Source: Bacteroidota bacterium
GTDB taxonomy: Bacteria; Bacteroidota; Bacteroidia; AKYH767-A; OLB10
Direction: 5' to 3'
Length of the DNA stretch: 64,000 nucleotides
Assembly (NCBI GenBank): GCA_016713925.1
Contig: JADJOH010000007.1
Location: forward strand, 359,501-423,500
In this document: positions 1 through 9,456 of the stretch, piece by piece
Numbering within the stretch: the stretch's first letter is position 1
How the letters are laid out: each line of letters begins with the position of its first letter
Notes under the pieces: generated by a model
The model's input: only the letters and a program-made list of their open reading frames with translations
Told to the model about the DNA's origin: nothing
Database searches by the model: none
Made by a program: the position numbers and the translations under genes

Positions 1-61
1 ATATGGCCAATGCAATCATCATTTTGATAGCGAATTGTCCACTGGTAATTTTGTTTTTCAT
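1..61 (-). CDS. N-terminal end of an exported protein, cut by window edge
   Basis: An ATG at 59-61 on the minus strand opens a frame that runs off the window. The first 20 residues are basic and then hydrophobic (MKNKITSGQFAIKMMIALAI), which looks like the start of a signal peptide. The gene lies 142 bp downstream of the TonB receptor on the same strand, and that gap carries its own TGTTAA-type repeat array, so it may have a separate regulated promoter. The function cannot be read from 20 residues. A surface or periplasmic partner of the receptor is only a guess. Confidence 0.5.
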   Translation of the reverse strand, partial: MKNKITSGQFAIKMMIALAI

Positions 62-120
62 TGTTTGTTTATTTTCTTGTTTGTTCCGGATACAAGATTA
101 CCGGAACTGAATTTTCATTA

Positions 121-148
121 TGTTAATGTAACTTGAAGTAAATGTTAA
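121..148 (-). promoter_or_regulatory. Pho-box-like repeat array upstream of the partial gene
   Basis: On the plus strand TGTTAA occurs at 121-126 and again at 143-148, with a weaker CTTGAA at 132-137. The three hexamers are spaced exactly 11 bp apart. Read on the minus strand this is TTAACA-N5-TTCAAG-N5-TTAACA. OmpR/PhoB-family regulators bind direct repeats with an 11-bp period (TTAACA-like for Bacillus PhoP, TGTCA-like for E. coli PhoB). The array sits 60 bp upstream of the ATG at 61. Binding by the regulator at 3277 is inferred. Confidence 0.45.
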
Positions 149-203
149 ATTTTAAATGAGTATGTCCATTAACGTTGGTTAATTCTCCGGGTGATCGTAA
201 GAT

Positions 204-3020
204 TTAATATCTTACAGAAATTCCCAGTGTATAATAAGATCCTCTTTTGAAGCGTAGAATTAATTCATCATTGCTATTCACATTCCCATCATCGTTTGAA
301 TCCTGTCGAAGTACGGTGGCCTGATTTAACAAATCCATAACTCCTGCTTTAATCTCGAAATTTTTTCCAAATCCTTTTGTGATGGTAAAATCAACAACAT
401 TCCTTGGTAACTCATAAACATCCGGTGTTCCTTCGGTTCCTACAACCAATAACCGTTTACCGATGATCTTGTATTGGAGATTACACTGAAGTTTATATTC
501 AGGTTGATTATAATAGATGCCGGTATTTATTACATAAGGAGATTGACCCATCATGATTCTTTTCTTGTCTTGTCCAACCGCATTGTCACCGAGATTCACC
601 TGACTGATAACATAAGAGGCATTGGCACCAATAGAGAAGCGGCTTAAGAATCCGGCTTTGAAGACAGGCTCCAGTGACTTACGTACTTCGACTTCAGCAC
701 CTGTACTGAAGGCACTGGTGGCATTTCTGAATTCGAAATTTCTTGTGCCACCTGATCCTGCACCGGGTTTGAAGTATTGCTCAATAGGATTGGTAAAATT
801 TTTATAGAATAATCCAAATGAGATAAGTTCACCGGCTGCAGGGTAGTTCTCCCAGCGTAAATCCAGATTGTCAATGGTGGGTGTCTCGAGAGATGGATTT
901 CCAAAAAGAACGTTATTGAAAACGAAGTCGTAGTATGCGAATGGGGCAATTTCTCTGAATTCAGGTCTGTTTACAGTGCGTGCATAGGCAAACCGAACTA
1001 ATGATTTTTGGGTGATATTAATACTTAAGTTAAGAGAAGGAAGGAAGCTGCTGATAGGATTGTCAATAATGAGCGGATTACCGTTGTTATCGGAGCTTTC
1101 CAGTTGCAGACGGTTGTATTCATAGCGTACACCACCGGAAATACTAACGGCATCACTGATGGGCCATGTCGTTCCAATGTACGCTGCAGATAATAAATTG
1201 GTGGCATCATAACGGTCAGTTCCATTGGTGCCTTCATCAATTTTGAAACCGGTACTGTCATTAAAATTGTTGTCGTCAAATACCTGATCAAGAGGTAACA
1301 TCAGCAGGTCGTTATCGAATTTGTCCACTCTGGATTTCGTGTAAGCCAGCCATCTTGCATTAAAGGTTCGGTTCTTAAATTCTGTATAGAAACCGGCTCT
1401 GATTTTTATTTTCCGGGTTTCACTTAATTGCTTTATTTGGTGTTCAATGTTTGCACTAGACATGATGATGTCTTCATCCAGCGTAGAGTAAAATCTTCCT
1501 GCATCCGCTTGAGAAGCAGTTGTATTTACCTGAATAAAATATTGAGGAAGATTATCAACGAGACTGCGGAAAGTACGTATGCGTCTATAATCAGGCTCAT
1601 TGGTGTGGGTAACACTGTATCCACCCGTCCAGGTGAAGGAAGTTTTCTCCTGATTGAAGTCATGAGAACCGGAAATTTGTCCTGAATATACTTTCCTTTC
1701 AAAATACCTGAAAGCATAATTGCGTACATCATTCCCTTCCTCAATATTGTAACCGGTTCGAATTGTTGTTCCATTGGAGCCGCTTTGATTATATAGGTTT
1801 CGGAATTCTATTTTATTTCTTGGATTAATAAGTAAACTGAAATTACTTAAAAGTCCGAGCGATACTTTGTTAATAGATGTAAGGTCGTTGAAATTATATA
1901 TGGTGTCACTGACATTATTTTCAATATCGAATTGATTATAGTTCAGGTTTTCGGCCGTTCGCGTTTCATAAGTATTACCATAGTTGATGCCACTGATATT
2001 AGCTGCCTTTACTTTACCGATGTTGAATTTTTTTGCGAATCCCAGACTGAAGCGTTGATCAATGGGTGCCGATTGTTCTTTTGCAATCCACGTATTGGGA
2101 AGTTGCTTCGCTAATTCTACTTGTTGCGCGGGGCTTAATCCGGAGATAGTAGCAGGAAAATCGGAGGGGAGATCACGACTTCCATTGTCCATGCCCAACC
2201 AATCGGTGTTGCTCAGGGAAGCTCTGTTAAAATTTTTGAAAGTGGTATTGTTTCTGACACCTAGAGTAATGCTTGCATTAATATAATCTTCGTCCGGTAT
2301 GTTTTTGGTGTAAACTTTTACAACTCCACCCGCAAATTCTCCCGGCAATTCAGGAGCACCGGTTTTGTAGATGAGTACACGATCCAGCATACTGCTCGGG
2401 ATAATATCAAACGAAAAAGCTTTTTTATCCGGCTCAGCACTGGGCGCAAGCGCATCATTTAAGAGTACTGAATTGTAACGTTCACTTAAGCCTCTGATAA
2501 CGATAAAACGATCTTCCATAACAGTAACGCCGGGCAATCGTTTTATTACTTCGGAAGCACTGCGATCCTGTGTTTTTGCAATCTGCTGGCTGGATACACC
2601 GTTAACGATCTGTTCAGAACTTCTCATTTCTGCAAGTACGGCGTTTTCAGTATTGGTGATTCGGGTAGAAATTACCTCCGCATCTTTAAGAACTTTTGTA
2701 TTACTTTCCATCTTTAGGTTGAGCGATGTAGACTCATTCTCCTTTATAATAATACCCGGAAGGGACTCTGCATTATATCCAACGAAGGATATTTTAATGG
2801 TGTATGTACCCACCGGCACCTTCTCTATAATATAATCACCGTCTATATTTGTAACCGCACCCAGCGATGTGCCTTCTATGGCTACAGTAGCTCCAATGAG
2901 TGTTTCAGCGTTAGTTTTGTCGGTTAATTTTCCGCGAAGGCTTCCGGTTTGAGCTACCAGAATTTGAGCGTAAGCTGTTAATAAACAGCAAATTATCAGA
3001 GTTTTTGTTCTTGATTTCAT
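204..3020 (-). CDS. TonB-dependent outer-membrane receptor
   Basis: An outer-membrane active-transport receptor of about 938 residues. From the ATG at 3020 the domains are: a signal peptide (1-24, ending LVAQ), a carboxypeptidase-regulatory-like beta-sandwich (about 25-110, with the typical GATVAIEGTSLGAVTNIDG stretch), a plug domain (about 130-240, containing IVIRGLSERYNSVLLND and PGEFAGGVVKVYTK), and a long beta-barrel that ends in an aromatic residue (SVRY). A TTG seven codons upstream could also start the frame, but the ATG gives a cleaner signal peptide. No SusD partner lies alongside, so a glycan-uptake pair is unlikely. Nearby Pho-like repeats and a PhoB/PhoR-like pair suggest a phosphate-related substrate, which is inference. 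Confidence 0.93.
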   Translation of the reverse strand: MKSRTKTLIICCLLTAYAQILVAQTGSLRGKLTDKTNAETLIGATVAIEGTSLGAVTNIDGDYIIEKVPVGTYTIKISFVGYNAESLPGIIIKENESTSLNLKMESNTKVLKDAEVISTRITNTENAVLAEMRSSEQIVNGVSSQQIAKTQDRSASEVIKRLPGVTVMEDRFIVIRGLSERYNSVLLNDALAPSAEPDKKAFSFDIIPSSMLDRVLIYKTGAPELPGEFAGGVVKVYTKNIPDEDYINASITLGVRNNTTFKNFNRASLSNTDWLGMDNGSRDLPSDFPATISGLSPAQQVELAKQLPNTWIAKEQSAPIDQRFSLGFAKKFNIGKVKAANISGINYGNTYETRTAENLNYNQFDIENNVSDTIYNFNDLTSINKVSLGLLSNFSLLINPRNKIEFRNLYNQSGSNGTTIRTGYNIEEGNDVRNYAFRYFERKVYSGQISGSHDFNQEKTSFTWTGGYSVTHTNEPDYRRIRTFRSLVDNLPQYFIQVNTTASQADAGRFYSTLDEDIIMSSANIEHQIKQLSETRKIKIRAGFYTEFKNRTFNARWLAYTKSRVDKFDNDLLMLPLDQVFDDNNFNDSTGFKIDEGTNGTDRYDATNLLSAAYIGTTWPISDAVSISGGVRYEYNRLQLESSDNNGNPLIIDNPISSFLPSLNLSINITQKSLVRFAYARTVNRPEFREIAPFAYYDFVFNNVLFGNPSLETPTIDNLDLRWENYPAAGELISFGLFYKNFTNPIEQYFKPGAGSGGTRNFEFRNATSAFSTGAEVEVRKSLEPVFKAGFLSRFSIGANASYVISQVNLGDNAVGQDKKRIMMGQSPYVINTGIYYNQPEYKLQCNLQYKIIGKRLLVVGTEGTPDVYELPRNVVDFTITKGFGKNFEIKAGVMDLLNQATVLRQDSNDDGNVNSNDELILRFKRGSYYTLGISVRY

Positions 3021-3077
3021 AGGGTAGAAATTCCTTAACAAAGAACCGCACTGAATCGTAAGAGAAGTTTACCCCTA

Positions 3078-3094
3078 TTTTAACTTAATGTTAA
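3078..3094 (-). promoter_or_regulatory. Pho-box-like repeat upstream of the TonB receptor
   Basis: TTTTAA at 3078-3083 and TGTTAA at 3089-3094 on the plus strand are 11 bp apart. On the minus strand they read TTAACA-N5-TTAAAA. They lie about 60-75 bp upstream of the receptor ATG at 3020. The spacing matches the array at 121-148 and the pair at 3150-3166. Confidence 0.4.
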
Positions 3095-3149
3095 ATACCA
3101 AGAGGAAACTTCAAAAAAAGGGGTTTTTTATGCTCAAAAATGGACTTAA

Positions 3150-3166
3150 TGTTACTGAATTGTTAG
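3150..3166. promoter_or_regulatory. Second Pho-box-like repeat between receptor and regulator
   Basis: TGTTAC at 3150-3155 and TGTTAG at 3161-3166 form a direct repeat with an 11-bp period. The site lies between the divergent TonB receptor and response regulator genes (110 bp before the regulator ATG), so it could serve either one. Autoregulation is common for phoB-type genes. Confidence 0.4.
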
Positions 3167-3276
3167 AATTGCCAAATTCTTCAGGATATTTGCATTGAAA
3201 AATATAGAGTAGCCTTAATTATTGGATAACAATTTAGTAATATGTATACCTGACTTTTGAACTCGTAAAATAGGTT

Positions 3277-3963
3277 ATGACAAACGTGGCAGTGAAAATA
3301 CTTCTTGTAGATGATGAACCGGATATTCTGGAGTTCATTGAATACAATCTCAAGAAAGAAGGGTACGATGTTTATTTGGCAAAGAACGGGAAAGAAGCAA
3401 TTGATATAGCAAAGAAAGAGCGTCCACAATTAATTATTCTCGATATCATGATGCCGGTAATGGATGGTATCGAAGCGTGTAGACATATTCGGGAGATTCC
3501 TGAGCTGAAAGATACCCTGGTTACTTTCCTTACAGCCCGAAACGAGGAGTATTCTCAAATTGCAGGGTTTGACGTGGGGGCCGATGATTACATCTCTAAA
3601 CCAATCAAGCCAAGGATTTTAACCAGTCGTATCAAAGCCCTTCTTCGTAGGGTAAACGGTTCACAAGCTCCACAGGCGCCAAGTATTCAGATTGGTGATT
3701 TAAGGATTGACAGAGAAAGTTACCTGGTTTTTAAGTCAGATAGCCCGCTTTCATTTCCCCGTAAAGAATTTGAACTTCTTGCATTATTGACCTCTAAACC
3801 CGGAAAGGTATTTACACGGGAGGATATTCTTTCAAGAGTATGGGGGAACGATATCGTGGTCGGGGATCGGACTATCGATGTGCATATCCGAAAAATCAGG
3901 GAGAAGCTGGGGGATGAAACCATCAAGACCATTAAAGGGATCGGTTATAAATTTGATATTTGA
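3277..3963 (+). CDS. OmpR/PhoB-family response regulator
   Basis: A 228-residue two-component response regulator. An N-terminal receiver domain (about 7-125) has the acidic pair D12/D13, the phosphoacceptor D56 in LIILDIMMPVMDG and the conserved K108 in YISKP. A C-terminal winged-helix DNA-binding domain (about 135-228) ends in DVHIRKIREKLGDETIKTIKGIGYKF, the usual recognition and wing segment. It is encoded just upstream of a membrane histidine kinase on the same strand (251-bp gap), and divergently from a TonB receptor with 11-bp-spaced upstream repeats. The sequence is closest in type to PhoB/PhoP regulators. The regulon assignment is inferred from those repeats. Confidence 0.93.
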   Translation: MTNVAVKILLVDDEPDILEFIEYNLKKEGYDVYLAKNGKEAIDIAKKERPQLIILDIMMPVMDGIEACRHIREIPELKDTLVTFLTARNEEYSQIAGFDVGADDYISKPIKPRILTSRIKALLRRVNGSQAPQAPSIQIGDLRIDRESYLVFKSDSPLSFPRKEFELLALLTSKPGKVFTREDILSRVWGNDIVVGDRTIDVHIRKIREKLGDETIKTIKGIGYKFDI

Positions 3964-4214
3964 AAGGGCTTGAAAACAGGCTTTTTATGCCCTGTCTAAG
4001 ATTTATCTATAGATACAATTTTAATTCGCCGTGATCAGGTTAGATTGCCTTCCGACTTCACCATTTGATTTTAGGTTAAACTGCTATAGAAAGATCTATA
4101 GGACAAAGGAAATTGGATTTGCATTTAGGGAAATTCTTTGATTGATGGATAATATGGATTCTTAATTTTTTAATGTGTTCAGCTAAATAAACCTTAAATT
4201 AGTCGACCCAAAAA

Positions 4215-5249
4215 ATGAAGCAGGTGAATGCTACTCAGGTTGCTCTTATTGCCTCACTCATTCTGGCCATTGTACTGACCTTGGCGGAGTGGCTGATGTT
4301 TCTTCTGTTAGGTGTAGAAGTGGAATGGTATGTGCATCTTATTATTTTCATATTGGTTTTTTGTTGCAATGGGTTAACTTTCAGATTTCTTTATGGTAAA
4401 TATATTTTTGAAAATCTTCAGAAAATTTACAAGCATATACTGCGCCTAAAGAATCCCAGAGAGGTTATTCGTCCCTATACAGAGAACAGAAGGGATATTA
4501 CCAGTGAAATAAATCGCATTCTTGTTGACTGGAGAAATGAGTCGAGAGAGGAGATAGATCACTTAAAACAGGTAGAGACCTATCGTCGAGAATTTTTAAG
4601 TAATGTTTCTCATGAATTAAAGACACCGATATTTTCTGTTCAGGGATATATCCATACGCTTATTGATGGGGGTATAGAAGATCAGAACGTGAATATCCAT
4701 TATCTCAGCCGGGCGAGTAAGAGCATTGACCGGCTGATTAGTATTGTTGATGATCTGGAATCCATTTCAAAATTAGAGGCCGGTGAATTGATAGTGGAGA
4801 AAAGAACCTTTGATCTGAATGAGTTGGTGCGAGATGTGGAGGATTCGTTGGAGCTTCAGGCGAAGGAGAAGGACATTAAACTGGAAGTGAACTATCCTGC
4901 CGATAAAGCAGTTTACGTTTTTGCCGATAAGGATCTGTTGCGACAGGTTATTGTGAATCTCATGGTGAATTCGATAAAGTATGGAACACGAGGGGGACAA
5001 ACGCTGACCAGTTTCACAGATGCAGGAGAGAAGGTTATTGTTGACGTTCAGGATAGTGGTATTGGTATTGAGAAACATCATTTGCCACGCCTCTTTGAAA
5101 GGTTTTATCGTGTGGATAAAAGCCGTTCCCGTGATGAAGGTGGAACAGGCCTGGGTTTAGCTATTGTTAAGCATATTCTTGAAGCGCATGGGAGACCATC
5201 CAGGTTGATAGTACCCCGGGGAAAGGAACAACGTTCACTTTTTCATTGA
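4215..5249 (+). CDS. Membrane sensor histidine kinase, PhoR-like, 3' frameshift
   Basis: An inner-membrane sensor kinase with two N-terminal hydrophobic segments (about 8-33 and 40-58) and a short extracytoplasmic turn. It then has a HisKA domain with H133 in SNVSHELKTPIF, and an ATPase domain with an N box (NLMVNSIKYG), DSGIGI, LFERFYRVD and GTGLGLAIVKHI. The size and two-helix layout match Bacteroidota PhoR-type kinases, and it follows a PhoB-like regulator. The end is abnormal. After EAHG the frame reads RPSRLIVPRGKEQ and stops at 5249, whereas one extra G in the run at 5190-5192 restores ETIQVDSTPGKGTTFTFS and a stop at 5263. A sequencing error or a real slip both fit. Confidence 0.9.
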   Translation: MKQVNATQVALIASLILAIVLTLAEWLMFLLLGVEVEWYVHLIIFILVFCCNGLTFRFLYGKYIFENLQKIYKHILRLKNPREVIRPYTENRRDITSEINRILVDWRNESREEIDHLKQVETYRREFLSNVSHELKTPIFSVQGYIHTLIDGGIEDQNVNIHYLSRASKSIDRLISIVDDLESISKLEAGELIVEKRTFDLNELVRDVEDSLELQAKEKDIKLEVNYPADKAVYVFADKDLLRQVIVNLMVNSIKYGTRGGQTLTSFTDAGEKVIVDVQDSGIGIEKHHLPRLFERFYRVDKSRSRDEGGTGLGLAIVKHILEAHGRPSRLIVPRGKEQRSLFH

Positions 5250-5370
5250 CGAAGAGTAAGTAGCCTTTTCTTAGTAGATTTTTTGATTTCTAGGAGGTTG
5301 GATTTTACATCGTAAACCCTATTATAATATAGGTTTCTTCAAAGGTTTTTATGTGATTTATTCTAAACTC

Positions 5371-5378
5371 TATCTTTG
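5371..5378 (+). promoter_or_regulatory. -7 promoter element, near-leaderless
   Basis: TATCTTTG matches the Bacteroidota -7 consensus TAnnTTTG exactly and lies only 8 nt before the ATG at 5387. Transcription normally starts a few bases after this element, so the mRNA would have almost no 5' leader. Confidence 0.5.
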
Positions 5379-5386
5379 CACTCATT

Positions 5387-6478
5387 ATGGAAAAAGTGAA
5401 AAGGAAATTGAATAGTACTGTTCATTCAAAGAAAGCGAAGATTAAATCGTTTGATCAGAATGGCCCCGCGATGGTGAATTCGAATATTTTTGGATTACCA
5501 TTTAATTCAGAAGAGTCGGAAATCGTATTGATACCTGTTCCCTGGGAGGCAACAGTAAGTTATGGTGGAGGAACTGCAAAAGGTCCGGAGCATATTTTAG
5601 AGGCCTCTGCACAAGTGGATCTCTTTCATCCTGAATTTCCGGAGTTGTGGAAGGCAGGAATATCCATGGAGCCTGTTCCCGGAAAATTATATAAGATATC
5701 AAAGAAATGTAAGAAACTTGCGGCAAAGGTGATAGATGCGCAGTCCGGGGTATTGTCCATCAGGGAAGAAAAGGGAATTGATTCCTTATTGGAGGAAGTG
5801 AATGCGGGGTCTCTGATGATGATAAATGATGTTTATGCACGTACATCAGCATGGCTGAGCAAAGGAAAATTAGTAGGACTGGTAGGAGGAGATCACAGTA
5901 CCCCACTTGGATTTTTTCGCGCACTAGCCGACAAGTATGCTTCATTCGGAATTTTGCAGATCGATGCGCATATGGATTTACGAAAGTCCTATGAAGGCTT
6001 TACTTATTCGCATGCCTCAATCATGTATAATGCTCTTCAGTTGAAACAGATTTCTAAATTAGTACAAATTGGAATTCGTGATTTCTGTCAGGAAGAACAG
6101 GAGTATGCAACACGGAATTCTAAAAGAGTAAGAGTTTTTACCTATGCCCGATTGCAAGAGGAGCAATACTCGGGTAAGTCGTGGAAAAAGCAATGTGATG
6201 AAATTATTGCAGCCCTCCCAACTCATGTTCATGTCAGTTTTGATATTGATGGTCTTGATCCTAAGCTTTGCCCAAATACAGGCACCCCTGTTCCCGGGGG
6301 ATTCGCTTTTCATGAAGTCACCTACTTACTATCTGCCCTCGCAAATTCCGGCAAAAAAATAATCAGTTTCGATCTCAATGAAGTTTCACCGGGTGAGGAT
6401 GACTGGAACGGGAATGTTGCTGCACGAATGCTGTTTCATTTATGCGGTGTGTTGGCGAAATCGAATGGGAGCATTTAA
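5387..6478 (+). CDS. Ureohydrolase (agmatinase/arginase/formimidoylglutamase family)
   Basis: A 363-residue binuclear-manganese ureohydrolase. The metal ligands are visible: GGDHS with H170, DAHMD with D193/H195/D197, and SFDIDGLDP with D286/D288. The C-terminal E in DLNEVSP is also typical. The family hydrolyses guanidino or formimino groups (agmatine, arginine, formiminoglutamate). The substrate cannot be decided from motifs. Agmatinase is the usual label for Bacteroidota proteins of this length, but no arginine decarboxylase lies nearby. A histidine ammonia-lyase 22 kb away makes formimidoylglutamase possible. The gene stands alone with its own promoter and ends before a palindromic repeat cluster. 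Confidence 0.88.
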   Translation: MEKVKRKLNSTVHSKKAKIKSFDQNGPAMVNSNIFGLPFNSEESEIVLIPVPWEATVSYGGGTAKGPEHILEASAQVDLFHPEFPELWKAGISMEPVPGKLYKISKKCKKLAAKVIDAQSGVLSIREEKGIDSLLEEVNAGSLMMINDVYARTSAWLSKGKLVGLVGGDHSTPLGFFRALADKYASFGILQIDAHMDLRKSYEGFTYSHASIMYNALQLKQISKLVQIGIRDFCQEEQEYATRNSKRVRVFTYARLQEEQYSGKSWKKQCDEIIAALPTHVHVSFDIDGLDPKLCPNTGTPVPGGFAFHEVTYLLSALANSGKKIISFDLNEVSPGEDDWNGNVAARMLFHLCGVLAKSNGSI

Positions 6479-6495
6479 ACTGAACTTTACGTTGA

Positions 6496-6545
6496 TGGTG
6501 TGGTGTGTAATGACAGGTCGCGACCTGTCACTACACACCACACCA
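6496..6545. repeat. 50-nt near-perfect palindrome
   Basis: An inverted repeat centred on 6520/6521, with 25-nt arms and a single mismatch (6510 against 6531). The core is GACAGGTCGCGACCTGTC. It lies between the convergent ureohydrolase and clpB genes and can fold into a long hairpin in either transcript. A half copy (CGCGACCTGTCCCT) follows at about 6547-6560. It looks like a dispersed palindromic intergenic element of the REP type, and it may also end transcription. Confidence 0.8.
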
Positions 6546-6587
6546 CCGCGACCTGTCCCTATAACCTCACACAAACGATGTGGTAAA

Positions 6588-6605
6588 GACAGGTCGCGAC
6601 CTGTC
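6588..6605. repeat. Second copy of the GGTCGCGACC palindrome
   Basis: The exact 18-nt palindrome GACAGGTCGCGACCTGTC recurs here, followed by the same CCTAC flank type as the half copy at 6547-6560. It ends five bases before the clpB stop codon, so the element array abuts the gene. Confidence 0.8.
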
Positions 6606-6609
6606 CCTA

Positions 6610-9222
6610 CTATGCAATAACCTTTTCTGCAACATTTCTAAAAACAAAGTTTTTATTTTTATCCAGATCAATCTCAATAGAACTGTCTTTTGAAATCGAA
6701 CCTGCGAGAATTTGTTTGCTCAACTCGTTCAAGACACGTTTTTGTAAAACTCTTTTCATTGGTCTTGCTCCGAATTGCGGGTCGTAACCCAGTTGCGATA
6801 GCCAGTCTATAGCTTCAGCCGTAATGCTGAGATGAATGTCATTTCCTGCAAGCATTTTTGCTATGGCATTGAATTGCAACTGTACAATCTCATGTATTTC
6901 ATCTCTGGTGAGCGGATTGAACATGATGACTTCATCGATCCTGTTTAAAAACTCAGGACGAATGGTTTTCTTCAACATGTCAAATACTTCCAGTCGTGTC
7001 TTTGCAAGTACAGCTTCCTTGTTTTTATCGGTCATCTTTTCCATATTCTCCTGAATAAGGTGTGCGCCGATATTGGAAGTCATGATGACAATAGTGTTTT
7101 TGAAGTTGGCGGTTCTTCCTTTGTTGTCCGTCAGTCGACCATCATCAAGTACCTGTAGGAGGATGTTGAAGACATCAGGATGGGCTTTCTCGATTTCATC
7201 AAATAGAACTACTGAATAAGGTCTACGGCGAACGGATTCGGTGAGTTGTCCGCCCTCATCGTAACCCACATATCCGGGAGGCGCTCCAATGAGTCGGCTT
7301 ACGCTATGTCTCTCCTGATATTCACTCATATCAATACGGGTCATGGCATTTTCATCGTTGAAGAGAAAGTCGGCAAGTGCTTTGGCCAATTCCGTTTTGC
7401 CAACACCTGTAGTCCCGAGGAAAATGAATGATCCTATCGGACGTTTCATGTCCTGTAATCCTGCTCTGCTTCTGCGTACAGCATCCGATAAGGCAGCAAT
7501 GGCATCCTCTTGTCCGATGACACGTTTATGGAGTTCTTCTTCGAGGTGAAGAAGTTTTTCCCGTTCGCTTTGCAGCATTCTTTTTACCGGAACACCTGTC
7601 CAACGACTTACCACTTCAGCAATATCTTCACTGTCCACATCTTCCTTAATCATCGCTTTGTTCTTCTGTGCATCCAGTAATTTCGACTGACTTTGCACAA
7701 GCAGTTCCTCTGCATTTTTGATTTTTCCGTAACGTATTTCCGCTACTTTTCCATAATCACCGGCACGCTCGGCTTGCTCCGCTTCAATTTTCAATTGCTC
7801 AATACTTTCTCGGGTTTGAGTAATTGTATTAATAATTTCTTTTTCAGATTCCCATCTGGCTTTGATGGTATTTCTTTCTTCGTTAAGGTTGGCAAGTGTT
7901 TCACCGAGTTCAGCCAGTTTTTTTACATCGCCCTCGCGTTTGATAGCTGCCCGCTCAATTTCCAATTGCATAATCCTGCGTTGAATTTCGTCCAGTTCTT
8001 CCGGAACACTATCCATTTCCAGTCTGAGTTTTGCAGCGGCTTCATCCATCAGGTCTATGGCTTTGTCCGGGAGAAAGCGATCGGAAATATAGCGATCACT
8101 TAATTCAACAGCAGCAATAATGGCTTCGTCCTTAATTCTGACTTTATGATGGGTTTCATAGCGTTCTTTTAATCCGCGAAGAATAGAGATCGCATCCTGC
8201 ACATCGGGCTCCTCGACCATCACTTTTTGAAAGCGTCGTTCAAGGGCTTTATCTTTTTCTATGTACTTCTGATATTCGTTTAATGTGGTAGCCCCGATGG
8301 ATCTTAATTCACCACGTGCCAAAGCAGGTTTTAAAATATTGGCAGCATCCATGGCTCCTTCTCCGCCACCTGCTCCAACCAAGGTATGTATTTCATCAAT
8401 GAATAAAATGATTTCGCCTTCTGCACCTGTGACTTCTTTGATGACTGCTTTTAAACGCTCTTCAAACTCTCCTTTATATTTCGCACCGGCTACCAGCGAT
8501 CCCATATCCAACGAGTAGATGACTTTACTTTTTAAATTCTCAGGTACATCACCGTTAATAATGCGATGTGCTAATCCTTCCGCGATGGCAGTTTTACCCA
8601 CTCCGGGTTCACCAATTAAAACGGGGTTATTCTTTGTTCTTCTTGATAAAATTTGCAGAACTCTTCTGATTTCTTCATCACGTCCAATAACCGGATCCAG
8701 TTTCCCTTCTCTGGCGAGTTGATTCAGATTGCGTGCATATTTCCCGAGCGCATTGTAGGTTTCTTCAGCACCTGCAGACGTAACTCTCGCACCCTTCCGC
8801 AGATCTTTGATGGCTATCCTTAAATCTGCCTCATTCACGCCCGATTGTTTGAGTAAACGGGCCACATTTTCTTTTCCGGCAAGGATTCCCAACAGCAAAT
8901 GCTCCAGTGAAACAAATTCATCCTTGAATTCCTTGATTAAAGAAGTAGCTTTTTGCAGAGCCGACTGTGCATCTGTACCGAGATAGGGTGTGCCTCCACT
9001 GACTTTTGGATAGGCATTGATTATGGCTTCCAGTTCTTTTTGAAGAGGAGGGAGAGTGACGTTTAATTTTTTTAGTAAAAAAGGGATCACATGCTCATCA
9101 TTCTGAAGCATTGCTTTAAGCAAATGCCCCGGTTCAATGGATTGTTGTCCTGCTGCCGTAGCATAATTTTGTGCTTCCTGAAGTACTTCCTGTGACTTAA
9201 TGGTAAATTGGTTGAAGTTCAT
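6610..9222 (-). CDS. clpB: ClpB disaggregase (Hsp100 AAA+ chaperone)
   Basis: An 870-residue protein-disaggregating chaperone that works with DnaK to resolubilise aggregated proteins in the cytosol. The domains in order are: Clp N-domain (1-145), AAA-1 with Walker A GEPGVGKT (204-211) and Walker [10 protein letters not shown], the long coiled-coil M domain (about 400-530, rich in E/K/R), AAA-2 with GTTGVGKT and [14 protein letters not shown], and the small C-terminal domain with GARPMKR. The length is normal for the family. The ATG at 9222 (MNFNQFT) is the conserved start; ten extra codons upstream come from an alternative start and are unlikely. It is transcribed alone, towards the palindrome cluster. 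Confidence 0.97.
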   Translation of the reverse strand: MNFNQFTIKSQEVLQEAQNYATAAGQQSIEPGHLLKAMLQNDEHVIPFLLKKLNVTLPPLQKELEAIINAYPKVSGGTPYLGTDAQSALQKATSLIKEFKDEFVSLEHLLLGILAGKENVARLLKQSGVNEADLRIAIKDLRKGARVTSAGAEETYNALGKYARNLNQLAREGKLDPVIGRDEEIRRVLQILSRRTKNNPVLIGEPGVGKTAIAEGLAHRIINGDVPENLKSKVIYSLDMGSLVAGAKYKGEFEERLKAVIKEVTGAEGEIILFIDEIHTLVGAGGGEGAMDAANILKPALARGELRSIGATTLNEYQKYIEKDKALERRFQKVMVEEPDVQDAISILRGLKERYETHHKVRIKDEAIIAAVELSDRYISDRFLPDKAIDLMDEAAAKLRLEMDSVPEELDEIQRRIMQLEIERAAIKREGDVKKLAELGETLANLNEERNTIKARWESEKEIINTITQTRESIEQLKIEAEQAERAGDYGKVAEIRYGKIKNAEELLVQSQSKLLDAQKNKAMIKEDVDSEDIAEVVSRWTGVPVKRMLQSEREKLLHLEEELHKRVIGQEDAIAALSDAVRRSRAGLQDMKRPIGSFIFLGTTGVGKTELAKALADFLFNDENAMTRIDMSEYQERHSVSRLIGAPPGYVGYDEGGQLTESVRRRPYSVVLFDEIEKAHPDVFNILLQVLDDGRLTDNKGRTANFKNTIVIMTSNIGAHLIQENMEKMTDKNKEAVLAKTRLEVFDMLKKTIRPEFLNRIDEVIMFNPLTRDEIHEIVQLQFNAIAKMLAGNDIHLSITAEAIDWLSQLGYDPQFGARPMKRVLQKRVLNELSKQILAGSISKDSSIEIDLDKNKNFVFRNVAEKVIA

Positions 9223-9363
9223 CGTATTTTTTTTCAAGGCAGCAGCAAACAATGACCCAATTCAAAATTCGTCGTTATTTCCTGTAATTATGACAGTTTT
9301 AGAGGAGATGGGCTGACACTTATTCTTGTTGACCATTTTTATGTGTCATTTCGTCAGAAAAGT

Positions 9364-9371
9364 TATTTTTG
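9364..9371 (+). promoter_or_regulatory. -7 promoter element for the subtilisin-like gene
   Basis: TATTTTTG fits TAnnTTTG and is followed by CA, as at other sites in the window. It lies 85 bp upstream of the ATG at 9457, which supports the internal start rather than the frame opening at 9343. Confidence 0.4.
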
Positions 9372-9456
9372 CAGTCAGATGAGGAAATGTGCAATTGACT
9401 TTGTTCTTAGAAACAATTTTTTTTCAGACTTCAGAAAGATTTATCTCTTCACGGGC

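Noticed and set aside
7693..8103. A 136-codon plus-strand frame inside clpB
   Set aside because: It is antisense to the coiled-coil region of a well-conserved gene, with composition expected of the opposite strand; no start signal or family.
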